64,000 bases of DNA from an actinobacterium LLX17 (lineage in GTDB: Bacteria > Actinomycetota > Actinomycetes > Propionibacteriales > Nocardioidaceae), in the NCBI GenBank assembly GCA_000471045.1, contig KI301992.1:932568-996567 (forward strand), read 5' to 3'. A model generated the notes under the pieces. The model worked only from the letters and a program-made list of their open reading frames with translations, did not search any database and had not been told where the DNA came from. A program made the translations under genes and the position numbers. Of this stretch, positions 8,042-17,713 are shown one piece after another (position 1 is the first letter of the stretch; each line of letters starts with the position of its first letter).

Positions 8042-8716
8042 ATGGCGTTCTGGAAGCGAAACGACACGACCGACACGACCCACGATGCAGCGGCCGCGCC
8101 GCTGCCCGAGGTGAGCGGTGTCCGCTCCCAGGGTCCGTGGGACGTGTCCGAACGACCCGGTGACGGCGAGGGGTACATCGACCTCGGCGCTCTGCGCGTC
8201 AACGTGCCCCAGGGATTCACCCTGCAGATGCCGGCCGACAAGCGCACCGGTGAGGTCGTCTCCGTCGTGGTCGTCGGACCCAACGGAGAAGGCGGTCTCG
8301 ACCTGCGGGCCTTCGCCGCACCTCGCTCCGGCGGGCTGTGGGACGACGTCCGCGGCGACCTCGCGACCGAGGTCGAGCGCCGCGAGGGCCAGCACGAGGT
8401 CGTCGAGGGTCCGTTCGGCCCTGAGCTGCGCTTCCGCGTGCCCGCCACGCTGCCGTCTGGTGAGACCGGCTTCCAGCCCAGCCGCGTCGTCGGCATCGAC
8501 GGGCCGCGCTGGATGCTGCGGGCCACGTTCCTGGGCCAGGCGGCGATCGAGCCGCGTGACGACGGCGCCCTCTTCGAGACGCTGCGCGACGTCGTGGTGG
8601 TGCGCGGCGACGTCGCCCGCCCGTCGCGCGAGGCCCTGCTGCTCACGATGCCGAAGGGGGCCGTTCCCGCGTCGGAGGCCGCCAGCCCGCCCGCCGACGG
8701 CCCCACCCCGACGTAG
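8042..8716 (+). CDS. DUF3710 protein
   Basis: 224 residues matching the actinobacterial DUF3710 family by position (immediately after dut) and by the conserved GPWDVSE and GPRWMLRATF segments. It has a variable Asp/Thr-rich N-terminus and a Pro/Ala-rich tail and no membrane segment. Function unknown. One base separates it from dut, so the two are cotranscribed. Confidence 0.85.
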   Translation: MAFWKRNDTTDTTHDAAAAPLPEVSGVRSQGPWDVSERPGDGEGYIDLGALRVNVPQGFTLQMPADKRTGEVVSVVVVGPNGEGGLDLRAFAAPRSGGLWDDVRGDLATEVERREGQHEVVEGPFGPELRFRVPATLPSGETGFQPSRVVGIDGPRWMLRATFLGQAAIEPRDDGALFETLRDVVVVRGDVARPSREALLLTMPKGAVPASEAASPPADGPTPT

Positions 8717-8725
8717 GATTGCCGC

Positions 8726-9091
8726 ATGGCCGGACTCCTCAGCAGGGCCCTCGACCGGTTCTCGCCCGAACGGGTCGAGACGGGCGAGCCCCAGCCCGAC
8801 GGTTCGCCCGACGGCGCCCCCGCGGAGTGCCGGCTCATCGCCGACGTCCCGGAACGCTCGATCGTCTCGATCCACGGCGTCCTGACCTCGGTGGCCGAGC
8901 GTCCCATCGGTGGTGGCACCGCCCTGCAGGCCGAGCTCGACGACGGGTCCGACTGCGTCACCCTGGTCTGGCTGGGTCGTCGCCAGCTCGGCGGTGTCCT
9001 GCCCGGCCGCAGCCTCACCGCCCATGGCCGGCTCGGTTGCAACGACGGTGTCAAGGTGCTCTACAACCCGCGCTACGAGCTCGATGCCTGA
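8726..9091 (+). CDS. OB-fold nucleic-acid-binding domain protein
   Basis: 121 residues. After a 35-residue polar N-terminus comes a small OB-fold similar to the tRNA-anticodon/RecG wedge type, with strands around SIVSIHGVLTSV, ALQAELDDGSD and a GRLG turn. The family always sits between DUF3710 and DUF3159 in actinobacteria. Nucleic acid binding is expected from the fold but the role is unknown. TAGGAT at 8714-8719, six bases before the ATG, indicates an internal leaderless promoter despite the short gap to the preceding gene. Confidence 0.8.
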   Translation: MAGLLSRALDRFSPERVETGEPQPDGSPDGAPAECRLIADVPERSIVSIHGVLTSVAERPIGGGTALQAELDDGSDCVTLVWLGRRQLGGVLPGRSLTAHGRLGCNDGVKVLYNPRYELDA

Positions 9092-9818
9092 GCCCACGCC
9101 CCCAGTGCCCACGCCGCCACCCGCCTCGTCGGCCGAGCAGCAGGTCGCCACCGTCGAGCAGCTGGTCCGCACCCAGCTCGCGAAGGCCCTGGGTGGGCGC
9201 CGGGGCATCGTCGAGAGCGCGGTGCCCACCATCGCCTTCACCGTCTCGTGGGTCGTCACCAAGGACCTGCGCGACTCCCTGATCATCAGCATCGGCCTCA
9301 CGGCGCTGCTGCTGGTGGTGCGCATCGCGCAACGCAGCACGCCGCAGTTCGTGCTCAACGCGCTGTTCGGCATCGGCATCGGCGCCCTGTTCGCCTCGCG
9401 CAGCGGCAACGCCGAGGACGTCTTCCTGCCCGGCATCCTCTACAACGGGGCCTACGCCGTGGCGCTGATCGCCTCGATCCTGGTGGGTCGCCCCCTCGTG
9501 GGCTACCTGATCGGCAGCCTCAGCGGAGACCTCGCCGACTGGCGCCACGACCCGCTGCTGGTGCGGCTGTGCACCCGCCTCACCTGGTTGCTGGCGGTGC
9601 CCTGCATCGTGCGTGTGATCATCCAGTACCCCCTGTGGGCGGCCGCCGAGACCGAGTGGCTCGGCGCGTCCAAGGTGGTGCTGGGCTGGCCCCTCCAGGT
9701 CGCGGCGCTGTTCGCGATGGCCTGGGTGCTGGGTCGCAACGCCACCCCGATGCAGCAGCCCTCGCCCCCTGCGAGCGACGTCGACGAGGCCCCGGGCACG
9801 GTTCCACCCCCGGGCTAG
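9084..9818 (+). CDS. DUF3159 integral membrane protein
   Basis: 244 residues. The start ATG lies inside the last codons of the OB-fold gene (8-nt overlap, ATGCCTGA), so translation is coupled. After a Pro-rich N-terminus there are about five to six membrane segments with conserved RRGIVESAVPT and SGDLADWRHDP motifs, characteristic of DUF3159. In related genomes it is linked to dut and the TrkA genes, as here. Function unknown; the neighbours hint at ion or envelope homeostasis. Confidence 0.85.
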   Translation: MPEPTPPVPTPPPASSAEQQVATVEQLVRTQLAKALGGRRGIVESAVPTIAFTVSWVVTKDLRDSLIISIGLTALLLVVRIAQRSTPQFVLNALFGIGIGALFASRSGNAEDVFLPGILYNGAYAVALIASILVGRPLVGYLIGSLSGDLADWRHDPLLVRLCTRLTWLLAVPCIVRVIIQYPLWAAAETEWLGASKVVLGWPLQVAALFAMAWVLGRNATPMQQPSPPASDVDEAPGTVPPPG

Positions 9819-9827
9819 GCTGAAATC

Positions 9828-10304
9828 GTGACCCAGGTATTTCGTCTCGAGTTCCCCCAGACCCTCAGCACGCACACCGACTACGCCACCGCGCAGGCCG
9901 AGGTCGACCAGCTCTCCGACTCCGGGTTCCCGGTCGAGAACCTGATGATCGTCGGCACCGACCTCAAGCAGGTCGAGCGCGTCACCGGCCGGCTCACCAC
10001 CGGTCGCGTCGCCCTCGCCGGAGCGCTGTCCGGTCTGTGGCTCGGTGTCTTCGTCGGTCTGCTGATCGGGCTGTTCTCGCCCGAGGGTGACTGGCTGCGC
10101 ATCGTCGCCACCGCCACCGCGATCGGTGTGGGCTTCGGCGCCATCTGGGCGCTCCTCGGCTACGCCGCCACGCGCGGGCGTCGCGACTTCAGCAGCGTCA
10201 AGACGGTCGTCGCCACCCGGTACGAGGTGCTGGTCGAGCACCGCCACCTGGCGAAGGCGCAGGACCTCGTGGGCCGCGCGTCAACGGCCCAAGCCTTCGA
10301 CTGA
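9828..10304 (+). CDS. General stress protein 17M-like (YflT-type) membrane protein
   Basis: 158 residues. An N-terminal domain with YATAQAEVDQLSDSGFPVENLMIVG matches the YflT/general stress protein 17M fold in form. A central pair of membrane helices (LAGALSGLWLGVFVGLLIG and the next hydrophobic stretch) and a C-terminal VVATRYEVLVEH strand follow. Starts at GTG with TAGGCT (9816-9821) six bases upstream, so probably leaderless. Role unknown; in other genomes relatives lie next to Trk/APC transport genes, as here. Confidence 0.7.
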   Translation: MTQVFRLEFPQTLSTHTDYATAQAEVDQLSDSGFPVENLMIVGTDLKQVERVTGRLTTGRVALAGALSGLWLGVFVGLLIGLFSPEGDWLRIVATATAIGVGFGAIWALLGYAATRGRRDFSSVKTVVATRYEVLVEHRHLAKAQDLVGRASTAQAFD

Positions 10305-10327
10305 ACCGTTCGTCGACTGAGGTCTCG

Positions 10328-10990
10328 TCAGCTCTTCGGGCTGAGCAGCGACGCCAGCTCGTCCTCGACCTCGGTCGTGGTGACGAACAGCAGCTCGTCA
10401 CCGGCCTCGAGCGTGCGGTCGGAGTCGGGCGTCAGCGTGGCGGTGGCGCGCAGGATCGCCACGAGCACGGCGTCCTTCGGCCATGCCACGTCGGCCACCC
10501 GCTGGCCCACCCAGCGCGAGTCCTCGGGCATCGTCAGCTCGACGAGGTTCGTGTTGCTCTGACGGAACGTGAACAGCCGCACGAGGTCGCCCACCGCGAC
10601 GGCCTCCTCGACCAGCGCAGCCATCAGGCGGGGCGTGGAGACGGCGACGTCGACGCCCCACGACTCGCTGAACAGCCACTCGTTGCTGGGGTGGTTGACG
10701 CGGCCGACGGTGCGCGGCACCGCGAACTCGGTCTTGGCCAGCAGCGAGACCACGAGGTTTGCCTTGTCGTCGCCCGTGGCCGAGATGACCACGTCGCACG
10801 TGTCGAGCCGGGCTTCGGCGAGCGACGACATCTCGCACGCGTCGGCCAACAGCCACTCGGCGCCGGGCACGGCGTGGGAGCGGATGGAGCCGGGGGACTT
10901 GTCGATCAGCAGGACCTCGTGGCCGTTCTCCAACAGCTCGGTGGCGACGGAGCGCCCCACGGCGCCGGCGCCGGCGATCGCGACCCGCAT
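10328..10990 (-). CDS. TrkA-type K+ regulatory subunit (second of pair)
   Basis: 220 residues: an RCK-N Rossmann domain starting with the nucleotide-binding GAGAVGRS motif and acidic Asp at the end of beta-2 (LLIDKS), then an RCK-C domain. These proteins gate potassium transporters in response to NAD(H) or ATP/ADP. It overlaps the stop of its upstream paralogue (TGATG) and corresponds by order to ceoC of mycobacteria. No membrane pore gene is adjacent in this window. Confidence 0.88.
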   Translation of the reverse strand: MRVAIAGAGAVGRSVATELLENGHEVLLIDKSPGSIRSHAVPGAEWLLADACEMSSLAEARLDTCDVVISATGDDKANLVVSLLAKTEFAVPRTVGRVNHPSNEWLFSESWGVDVAVSTPRLMAALVEEAVAVGDLVRLFTFRQSNTNLVELTMPEDSRWVGQRVADVAWPKDAVLVAILRATATLTPDSDRTLEAGDELLFVTTTEVEDELASLLSPKS

Positions 10991-11652
10991 CAGTGGTTCC
11001 CCCGCCCGTCCTGCAGCACGGCGTGTGCCTCGTCGGCACGGTCGGCCCGCACGAAGACGCTCAGGTAGTCGCCCTCCTGGATCACCAGATCACCGGTGGC
11101 CACCAGACCGGAGCCGAGCCGCGTGATGTAGGCGACGCGGACGCCGGCCGCCTTCTCGAGCAGCTCGAGCGGCTTGCCGATCCACGCGGGCGGCGCGTAC
11201 ACGTTGTCGAGCCGCAGCTCGCCCGAGGGATCGCGCCAGGCCGGTTCGGAACCGGCCGGCAGCAGGCGACGCAGCACCTGGTCGGCCGCCCACGGCACCG
11301 TCGCGACGGTCGGCACCCCGAGCCGTTCGTAGACCTCGGCGCGCCCGGCGTCGTAGATGCGGGCCACGACGTTGGACACGCCGAACTGCTCGCGCGCGAC
11401 ACGGGCCGAGATGATGTTGGAGTTGTCGCCGCTGGAGACGGCTGCGAAGGCGTCGGCGCGCTCGATGCCCGCCTCACAGAGCACCTCGCGGTCGAAGCCG
11501 ATTCCGGTGACGGTGAGGCCGCCGAACTCGGGGCCGAGCCGCCGGAAGGCCTCCGGGTTGGAGTCGATGACCGCCGTGCTGTGGGAGCGCTGCTCGAGGC
11601 CGCGCGCGAGGGACGAGCCGACGCGGCCGCACCCCATGATCACGATGTGCAC
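10990..11652 (-). CDS. TrkA-type K+ regulatory subunit (first of pair)
   Basis: 220 residues: RCK-N Rossmann domain with GCGRVGSS, VIDSN acidic strand end, and RCK-C domain with EGDYLSVFV. Corresponds to ceoB in mycobacteria; the two subunits likely assemble together on a Trk-type potassium transporter encoded elsewhere. The start is a GTG with TAGCGT (11659-11664) exactly six bases upstream, a leaderless geometry. About 190 bp without a gene lies upstream. Confidence 0.88.
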   Translation of the reverse strand: MHIVIMGCGRVGSSLARGLEQRSHSTAVIDSNPEAFRRLGPEFGGLTVTGIGFDREVLCEAGIERADAFAAVSSGDNSNIISARVAREQFGVSNVVARIYDAGRAEVYERLGVPTVATVPWAADQVLRRLLPAGSEPAWRDPSGELRLDNVYAPPAWIGKPLELLEKAAGVRVAYITRLGSGLVATGDLVIQEGDYLSVFVRADRADEAHAVLQDGRGNH

Positions 11653-11842
11653 GTGGCGACGCTACACCTCGACGCGGGCTCGACCCGCGACTCCGCTCGA
11701 GGAAGAAGGTGCGCCGGGCTGGGAGCGCCTCACGGCGCATGGCCGCTCGTGGCGGCGTGTGTTGGGACCCGGGGCTACCGCAGCCCGGCGCCCCCACAGT
11801 CTACCCGCGGGGTGGTGCGTTCAAGCGTCCCGCCGGAGGTGA

Positions 11843-12433
11843 CTAGTGAAGCGATCCGGCGCGTTCCAGGGCGGCGGCGTTGCGCAGCTGCGTGGCCAGG
11901 TCGAACAGCCGGGCAGCGCTGTGCGGATCGCCACTCTCCAGATCGCTGCGGCCCACGGCCACGACGTGCGCGAACGAGGCGGCGCGGTCGAGGACGACGT
12001 CGAGGTCGACCCCCAGCACGCCGCGCAGCACGGTGTCGACGAGCTGCACGACGTCGTCCGGCCCAGGCGGGGTGACGACGCCGGCCAGCGCTTCCTGCAC
12101 GGGCGCGTGCGCGGTGCCGGCGGCGAACTCGCGCGCGGCACGGGCCGGCTCGCGGTGGACCCACGTGTGCAGCAGGTACAGCCGCCACAGGCTGCCGGCG
12201 ACGGTGTCGGAGGGCGCGGCGGCCCAGAGCGAGGCGAGCACACCCAGCCCCTCGTGGTCGACGAGGTGCAGCACGCGGTCGACGAGCCCCTGGTCGGCGT
12301 CGTCGTGCGGTCCGCGCACCAGCAGGTGTGCGATGCGATGGCCGGCCGCCGACGCCTCCGCGGGGTCGGCAGCGCCCTCCAGCGCGGCGAACGCGTGCGG
12401 GCCGGGCAGGGTCGGCCGGTGGTAGTCACCCAT
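11843..12433 (-). CDS. Conserved actinobacterial hypothetical protein
   Basis: 196 residues, almost entirely alpha-helical, Ala/Leu/His/Asp-rich, no signal peptide. Conserved-looking segments include GPHAFAALEGA near the N-terminus and LLHTWVHREP in the middle. I recognise it as a recurring actinobacterial protein near RNase D but know no function. TATCGT lies 8 nt before the ATG, consistent with a leaderless mRNA. Confidence 0.7.
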   Translation of the reverse strand: MGDYHRPTLPGPHAFAALEGAADPAEASAAGHRIAHLLVRGPHDDADQGLVDRVLHLVDHEGLGVLASLWAAAPSDTVAGSLWRLYLLHTWVHREPARAAREFAAGTAHAPVQEALAGVVTPPGPDDVVQLVDTVLRGVLGVDLDVVLDRAASFAHVVAVGRSDLESGDPHSAARLFDLATQLRNAAALERAGSLH

Positions 12434-12485
12434 GGGACACGACGATACGTCGGGGGTGGTGCGAGGCGGTCAGCCCAGCGGACGA

Positions 12486-13880
12486 TCACCTCAGGGCGTC
12501 GCGGAGCGCAGTCGCCACGAGCTCGACCTGCCAGGGGCGTGCTCCCGCATCGCGCAACACACGGGAGACCGACTCGAGGTCGAGCGGCTTCGGAGGCTCC
12601 CAGGCCAGCTCGCGCACGGCCTGGGGGGCGACGAGGTTCTCGGGGGGCACGTCGTGCTGCTCGGCGAGCGACGTGACGACCTCGCGGCACCGGGCGAGGC
12701 GCGCGGCGGCCTCGGGGAACTTGTCAGCCCAGGCGCGGGGCGGGGGAGGGCCGTCGTGCTTGGCGCCGGCGGTGGGCAGCTCGTCCTCCGACAGCGCGAG
12801 CCCGGCCTCGACGGCGGAGAACCACTCGTCGAGGTGACGACGCGGACCGCGGTTGCGCACGGCCTTGAGGCTCTTGAGCGCGTTGAGGTCGGTGGGCGCA
12901 GCGGTGGCGATCTCGACCAGCGCCGCGTCAGACAGCACCCGCCCGGGCGTGGTGTCGCGGCGCTCGGCGATGGAGTCGCGGGTCTCCCACAGCTCGCGCA
13001 CCAGGCCCAGCGTGCGACGACCGCGGACGCGGTGCATGCCGGACGTGCGGCGCCACCGCTCGGTCTTCGGCGCGGGACCTGTGAACGACAGCAGCGCGTT
13101 GAAGTCCTGCATGGCCCACTCGAGCTTGCCGGCCTTGCGCAGCTCCTCCTCGAGGATGTCGCGCAGCTCCACCAGCACCTCGACGTCGAGCGCGGCGTAG
13201 ACGAGCCACGGCTCCGGCAGCGGGCGAGTGGACCAGTCGGCCGCCGAGTGCTCCTTGGCGAGACTGCGTCCGAGGAAGTGCTCGACCAGCGTGGCCAGGC
13301 CGACGCGCGGCAGGTTGAGCAGGCGACCGGCCAGCTCGGTGTCGAACAGCGAGGACGGGCGGAGGCCTTCGTCGGCCAGGCACATGAGGTCCTGCGTCGC
13401 GGCGTGGAGGATCCACTCGGAGTCGCCGATCGCCTCCTGCAGGGGCGTCAGGTCGTCGAAGCCGATGGGATCGACCAGGTGCGTGCCCGACCCCTCGCGC
13501 CGCAGCTGCACCAGGTAGGCGCGCTGGGAGTAGCGGTAGCCCGAGGCGCGCTCGGCGTCGAGAGCGACCGGGCCCGTGCCCGCGGCGACGGCCGCAGCGG
13601 TCTGGGCGAGCGCCTTGGGGGTGTCGACCACCGGGGGCAGCGGGTCACGCAGCTGCAGTGGAGGTGCGGCCGGCTCGGTGGGGGCGTCTGGGGGCGTGGC
13701 GGCGCTGTCGGCAGCGTCATCAGGCGGGCTCGACGGCTCCTCGACGGTGGTGTCCTCGGGCTGGATCGGTTCGCCCTGTGCCTCATTGGTGGGCGGCTCG
13801 TCGCGGGCCTGCTTCTGGGTGGGCTGCTCCCGAGCCGGCGCCATCTGCGGGACGATGAACTCAGGTCCGAGCGAGCTCAC
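12486..13880 (-). CDS. rnd: Ribonuclease D-like 3'-5' exoribonuclease with HRDC domain
   Basis: 464 residues. A disordered acidic/Pro-rich N-terminus of about 75 residues precedes a DEDD exonuclease core, with DAERASGYRY giving the first two acidic ligands, TQDL in the middle, and YAALDV supplying the third acid. A C-terminal HRDC-type helical region follows. It trims RNA 3' ends. The chosen GTG start at 13880 overlaps the stop of DUF3000 (GTGA); the frame is open further upstream but would run through that gene. The DUF3000-rnd pair is conserved in actinobacteria. Confidence 0.88.
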   Translation of the reverse strand: MSSLGPEFIVPQMAPAREQPTQKQARDEPPTNEAQGEPIQPEDTTVEEPSSPPDDAADSAATPPDAPTEPAAPPLQLRDPLPPVVDTPKALAQTAAAVAAGTGPVALDAERASGYRYSQRAYLVQLRREGSGTHLVDPIGFDDLTPLQEAIGDSEWILHAATQDLMCLADEGLRPSSLFDTELAGRLLNLPRVGLATLVEHFLGRSLAKEHSAADWSTRPLPEPWLVYAALDVEVLVELRDILEEELRKAGKLEWAMQDFNALLSFTGPAPKTERWRRTSGMHRVRGRRTLGLVRELWETRDSIAERRDTTPGRVLSDAALVEIATAAPTDLNALKSLKAVRNRGPRRHLDEWFSAVEAGLALSEDELPTAGAKHDGPPPPRAWADKFPEAAARLARCREVVTSLAEQHDVPPENLVAPQAVRELAWEPPKPLDLESVSRVLRDAGARPWQVELVATALRDALR

Positions 13881-14470
13881 TGGCCACTCCGGGGACCGGC
13901 GGTGCGGCGCCGCGGCAGCGCGATGACGTCGGGCGACAACGGCGGCAGCCCGGCCAGCGCACAGAGCAGGTCGCTCCACGCACCGAGGTGGTCGGCCACG
14001 CCGCTCGTGGGCGTCCACGACGCGCGGACCTCGACCTGGGAGGTGCTCTCGGACTCGTCCATCGCCCCGAAGCCCTCGGTGTGAACCACGGTGACGCTGC
14101 CACCCGCGGCCTCGTGCTCGGCGCCGCGGTGCTGCAGGGAGTCCTCCAGCCAGCTCCAGCCGACGGCGGGCAGCACGGGGTCGTCGGCCATGGACGACTC
14201 GACGTCGGCGCGGGCGAACGTGACACAGCGGAACGTGCCGCCCCAGGCGTCGTTGCCGGCCGGATCGTGCAACAGGATGAAGCGGCCCGTGGCCACCTCC
14301 TCGTCGCCCAGCAGGACGTCACCCGCGATGGCGTGCGCGTGCGGGGCGATGCGGCGCGGGGCCGGCATCTCCTCGACGGCGACCTCGGGGCGCACCGGAC
14401 CGCGGCTCAGCTGCTCGACGGCCGCGACGAACTGGGCCGGGACGCTACCGATCTCACTGCGGGCACCCAC
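13877..14470 (-). CDS. DUF3000 protein
   Basis: 197 residues, the size and position expected of actinobacterial DUF3000 (between hemE and RNase D). Segments such as PHAHAIAGDV and WGGTFRCVTFA are visible. There are no membrane helices. The GTG at 14470 has TACGAT (14477-14482) six bases upstream, which fits a leaderless start; a longer frame to 14629 would overlap hemE. Function unknown. Confidence 0.85.
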   Translation of the reverse strand: MGARSEIGSVPAQFVAAVEQLSRGPVRPEVAVEEMPAPRRIAPHAHAIAGDVLLGDEEVATGRFILLHDPAGNDAWGGTFRCVTFARADVESSMADDPVLPAVGWSWLEDSLQHRGAEHEAAGGSVTVVHTEGFGAMDESESTSQVEVRASWTPTSGVADHLGAWSDLLCALAGLPPLSPDVIALPRRRTAGPRSGQ

Positions 14471-14549
14471 CCGTCGATCGTAGGTCGCCCGCGCGTCGAG
14501 CGCCGGTGCGACACTCCGGCGCACGGGCCCCACCTGCGACACTGGGGGT

Positions 14550-15584
14550 GTGACGACGACGCTGACCGAGAGCCCCTTCCTGCGTGCCTGCCGTGGCGAG
14601 CGACCTGACCACGTACCGGTGTGGTTCATGCGTCAGGCCGGCCGTTCGCTGCCCGAGTACCGGGCCGTGCGCGAGGGCGTGGCGATGCTCGACTCGTGCT
14701 TCCGCACCGATCTGGTCGTCGAGATCACGATGCAGCCCGTGCGCCGCTACGGCGTCGACGCGGCGATCTTCTTCTCCGACATCGTGGTGCCGCTCAAGGC
14801 CATCGGCGTCGACCTCGACATCGTCCCGGGCACCGGGCCGGTCGTGGCCGAGCCCATCCGGTCGCGCGCGCAGCTCGACCAGCTGCGTGACCTGGAGCCC
14901 GACGACGTCACCCCCATCATCGAGGCCGTGCGCGGCCTCGTCGGCGAGCTGGGGTCCACGCCGCTGATCGGCTTCGCCGGCGCGCCGTTCACCCTCGCGT
15001 CGTACCTGGTGGAAGGCGGTCCTTCGCGCGACCACCTGCACACCAAGGCGCTCATGCACTCCGACCCGCAGCTGTGGCACGACCTGCTGGAGCGCATCGC
15101 GCGCATCGCCGGCCAGTTCCTGCGCATGCAGGTCGAGGCCGGTGCGTCGGCCGTGCAGCTGTTCGACTCGTGGGCCGGTGCGCTCAGCCTGGCCGACTAC
15201 CGCGAGCTGGTCATGCCCCACTCGGCCGCCGTGCTGGAGTCCGTGGCCGACCTCGACGTGCCACGCATCCACTTCGGTGTGGGCACCGGGGAGCTGCTCG
15301 GTGCCATGGGCGAGGCCGGCGCCGACGTCGTGGGCGTCGACTGGCGGGTGCCGCTCGACGAGGCCGTCAAGCGCATCGGTCCCGACCGCTCGGTGCAGGG
15401 CAACTTCGACCCCACGTTGCTGTTCGCGCCGCGTGAGGTCATCACGGCGCACGCGCGCCGGGTCGTCGAGGAGGGACGCGCGGCGCGCGGCCACGTGTTC
15501 AACCTCGGTCATGGCGTGCTGCCGTCGACCGATCCCGACGCGGTCTCGCACCTGGTCGACGTCGTCCACAGCCTCGAGGTCTGA
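14550..15584 (+). CDS. hemE: Uroporphyrinogen decarboxylase
   Basis: 344 residues, full length. The N-terminal signature [15 protein letters not shown] carries the two substrate-binding arginines, followed by the catalytic Asp in FFSDIVVP and the conserved C-terminal HVFNLGHGV. It converts uroporphyrinogen III to coproporphyrinogen III in the cytoplasm. First gene of a three-gene heme operon (next start 1 nt after its stop). Starts at GTG. Confidence 0.97.
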   Translation: MTTTLTESPFLRACRGERPDHVPVWFMRQAGRSLPEYRAVREGVAMLDSCFRTDLVVEITMQPVRRYGVDAAIFFSDIVVPLKAIGVDLDIVPGTGPVVAEPIRSRAQLDQLRDLEPDDVTPIIEAVRGLVGELGSTPLIGFAGAPFTLASYLVEGGPSRDHLHTKALMHSDPQLWHDLLERIARIAGQFLRMQVEAGASAVQLFDSWAGALSLADYRELVMPHSAAVLESVADLDVPRIHFGVGTGELLGAMGEAGADVVGVDWRVPLDEAVKRIGPDRSVQGNFDPTLLFAPREVITAHARRVVEEGRAARGHVFNLGHGVLPSTDPDAVSHLVDVVHSLEV

Positions 15585-15585
15585 C

Positions 15586-16914
15586 GTGCGGGTCGCGGTC
15601 GTCGGAGGCGGCATCGCCGGCCTCACCGCGGCGCTCGAGCTGGGCGATCGCGGGCACGACGTCGTCGTGCTGGAGGGTTCCGCCCGGGTCGGCGGCAAGC
15701 TGCGCTCGGGGGAGGTCGGTGGCGTCGGACTCGACCTCGGTGCCGAGTCGCTGCTCGCCCGCCGTCCCGAGGCGACCGATCTCGCGCGCCGCGTCGGGCT
15801 CGGCGACCGGTTGACGCACCCGGAAGCCGTCCCGGCCGCCATCTGGACGCGCGGTGCGCTGCGCCCGCTGCCGCCCACCGTCATGGGCGTGCCGGCCGAC
15901 CTCGACGCCCTGGTGGCCTCGGGCATCGTCAGCGACGCCGTGGAGTCCCGGTCGTTGCCGGCGCCCGACCACGACGTGTCGGTTGCCGAGTTCGTCGCCT
16001 CGCGCGTGGGACAGGAGGTCGTCGACCGCTTGGTCGAGCCGCTGCTGGGCGGCGTCTACGCCGGGCACGCCGACCGTCTGTCGCTGCGGGCAGCCGCTCC
16101 GCAGATCGCCGCACTCGCGCCCGACCTCGTCGCTTCCGCCTCCGCCTCGCGTGCGTCTGCGACCGCCGACGGACCGGTGTTCGCCGGCATCGTCGGGGGT
16201 GTTGGCACTCTCCCGCAGGCCGTCGCCGAAGCCTCGGGGGCCGACATCCGCACCGGCACCACCGTGCGCGCCATCCACCAGCACGGCGACGGCTGGCGGC
16301 TCGCCGCCGGCGCGGTCGGCGCGGTGCAGTCCTTCGACGTCGACGCCGTCGTGGTGGCGACCCCGGCGCCTGCCACCGCGCGCCTGCTGGCCGAGGTGGC
16401 GCCAGACGCCGCCTTCGCCCTTGCAGCGGTCGACTACGCCAGCATGGCGCTGACGACCTTCGTGTTCGACGAGGTGCTCGACCTGCCCGGCTCGGGCTTC
16501 CTGGTGCCGCCCGTCGACGGCACCACCATCAAGGCGGCCACCTTCTCGTCGACCAAGTGGGCCTGGCTGGCCGAGTCCGGCCGCACGGTGCTGCGCGCCT
16601 CGGTGGGCCGCGCGGGGGAGACGCAGGCGCTGCAGGTCGACGACGCCACGCTCGTGGCTGCCGTGCTCGCCGACCTGCGTTCGGCAGTTGGATCGTTGCC
16701 GGAGCCGGCCGATCACCACGTGCAGCGCTGGGGTGGGGGACTGCCGCAGTACGACGTGGGCCACCTCGATCGCATCGCCACCGTCGACGCCTCTGTGGCC
16801 GGTGTCCGCGGTCTTGAGGTGTGCGGCGCGGCTCATCGCGGCGTGGGCATCCCGGCCGTCATCGCGTCCGCGCAGGAGGCCGTGTCACGGCTCCTGGACG
16901 AGGCGGGAGAATAA
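15586..16914 (+). CDS. cgoX: Coproporphyrinogen III oxidase (HemY/CgoX)
   Basis: 442 residues. The FAD-binding motif [10 protein letters not shown] starts at residue 7, and VGGKLRSG and the C-terminal HRGVGIPA are typical of HemY-type oxidases. In monoderm bacteria this enzyme oxidises coproporphyrinogen III to coproporphyrin III. That assignment is supported here by the coproheme decarboxylase gene that follows. The start is the GTG one base after the hemE stop. Peripheral membrane flavoprotein. Confidence 0.92.
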   Translation: MRVAVVGGGIAGLTAALELGDRGHDVVVLEGSARVGGKLRSGEVGGVGLDLGAESLLARRPEATDLARRVGLGDRLTHPEAVPAAIWTRGALRPLPPTVMGVPADLDALVASGIVSDAVESRSLPAPDHDVSVAEFVASRVGQEVVDRLVEPLLGGVYAGHADRLSLRAAAPQIAALAPDLVASASASRASATADGPVFAGIVGGVGTLPQAVAEASGADIRTGTTVRAIHQHGDGWRLAAGAVGAVQSFDVDAVVVATPAPATARLLAEVAPDAAFALAAVDYASMALTTFVFDEVLDLPGSGFLVPPVDGTTIKAATFSSTKWAWLAESGRTVLRASVGRAGETQALQVDDATLVAAVLADLRSAVGSLPEPADHHVQRWGGGLPQYDVGHLDRIATVDASVAGVRGLEVCGAAHRGVGIPAVIASAQEAVSRLLDEAGE

Positions 16915-16919
16915 GAAGC

Positions 16920-17633
16920 ATGACTGAGCGGATGCCGAACCAGGGCAAGCTGGCCAAGGAGATCAACGAGACGATCCGCTACGCGATGTGGTCGGTGTTC
17001 CGTCTCGATCGCGTGCTGGGCCCGGACGCCGACCGTGAGGGGGAGGCGGCCGAGGTCGCCGAGCTGGTCGCATCCCTGGCTGCCGGCGATGTCGTCGTGC
17101 GCGCCGCTTACGACGTCAGCGGACTGCGGGCCGACGCCGACCTGATGATCTGGTGGCACGCCCCGAACGCCGAGGCCCTCCAGGGCGCCTACAACGCCTT
17201 CCGGCGCACGGCGCTCGGCTCACGGATGGTGCCGGTGTGGTCGCAGACCGCGCTGCACCGCCCGGCCGAGTTCAACCGCTCGCACATCCCGGCGTTCATG
17301 GCCGACGAAGAGGTGCGCGAGTGGGTCTGCGTGTACCCGTTCGTGCGGTCGTACGAGTGGTACCTGCTGCCCGAGGACGAGCGTCGGGACATGCTCAAGG
17401 AGCACGGCATGCAGGCCCGCCCGTACCCGGACGTGCGCGCCAACACCGTCGCGTCGTTCGCGCTGGGCGACTACGAGTGGATGCTGGCGTTCGAGGCCGA
17501 CGAGCTGCATCGCATCGTCGACCTGATGCGCGACCTGCGCGCCAGCCGAGCCCGGCGCCACGTGCGCGAGGAGGTCCCGTTCTACACGGGCCGTCGCCGC
17601 ACCTGGGCCGAGCTCACCGCCCTCTGGCCCTAG
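16920..17633 (+). CDS. chdC: Coproheme decarboxylase (HemQ/ChdC)
   Basis: 237 residues of the chlorite-dismutase superfamily. The catalytic Tyr139 in a [11 protein letters not shown] motif and the likely proximal heme ligand His162 (EHG) have the 23-residue spacing seen in actinobacterial Chd[16 protein letters not shown] follows. It decarboxylates coproheme III to heme b, the last step of the coproporphyrin-dependent pathway. Starts 5 nt after cgoX. The ferrochelatase (CpfC) and HemA-D genes are not in the window. Confidence 0.95.
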   Translation: MTERMPNQGKLAKEINETIRYAMWSVFRLDRVLGPDADREGEAAEVAELVASLAAGDVVVRAAYDVSGLRADADLMIWWHAPNAEALQGAYNAFRRTALGSRMVPVWSQTALHRPAEFNRSHIPAFMADEEVREWVCVYPFVRSYEWYLLPEDERRDMLKEHGMQARPYPDVRANTVASFALGDYEWMLAFEADELHRIVDLMRDLRASRARRHVREEVPFYTGRRRTWAELTALWP

Positions 17634-17648
17634 CCCCACTGCCTTGCG

Positions 17649-17712
17649 CCAGATTTGCTGACTTCGCCACCGTTCCACGGCGGTGAAAGTGTGGCGAAGT
17701 CAGCAAATCTGG
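17649..17712. repeat. 22-bp perfect inverted repeat between chdC and msrB
   Basis: Arms 17649-17670 and 17691-17712 are perfectly complementary with a 20-nt spacer that can form a small inner dyad (CACCG/CGGTG). It lies between convergent genes, so a bidirectional terminator-like role is plausible, but there is no T-tract. It is similar in style but not in sequence to the other intergenic palindromes in the window. Confidence 0.8.
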
Positions 17713-17713
17713 G

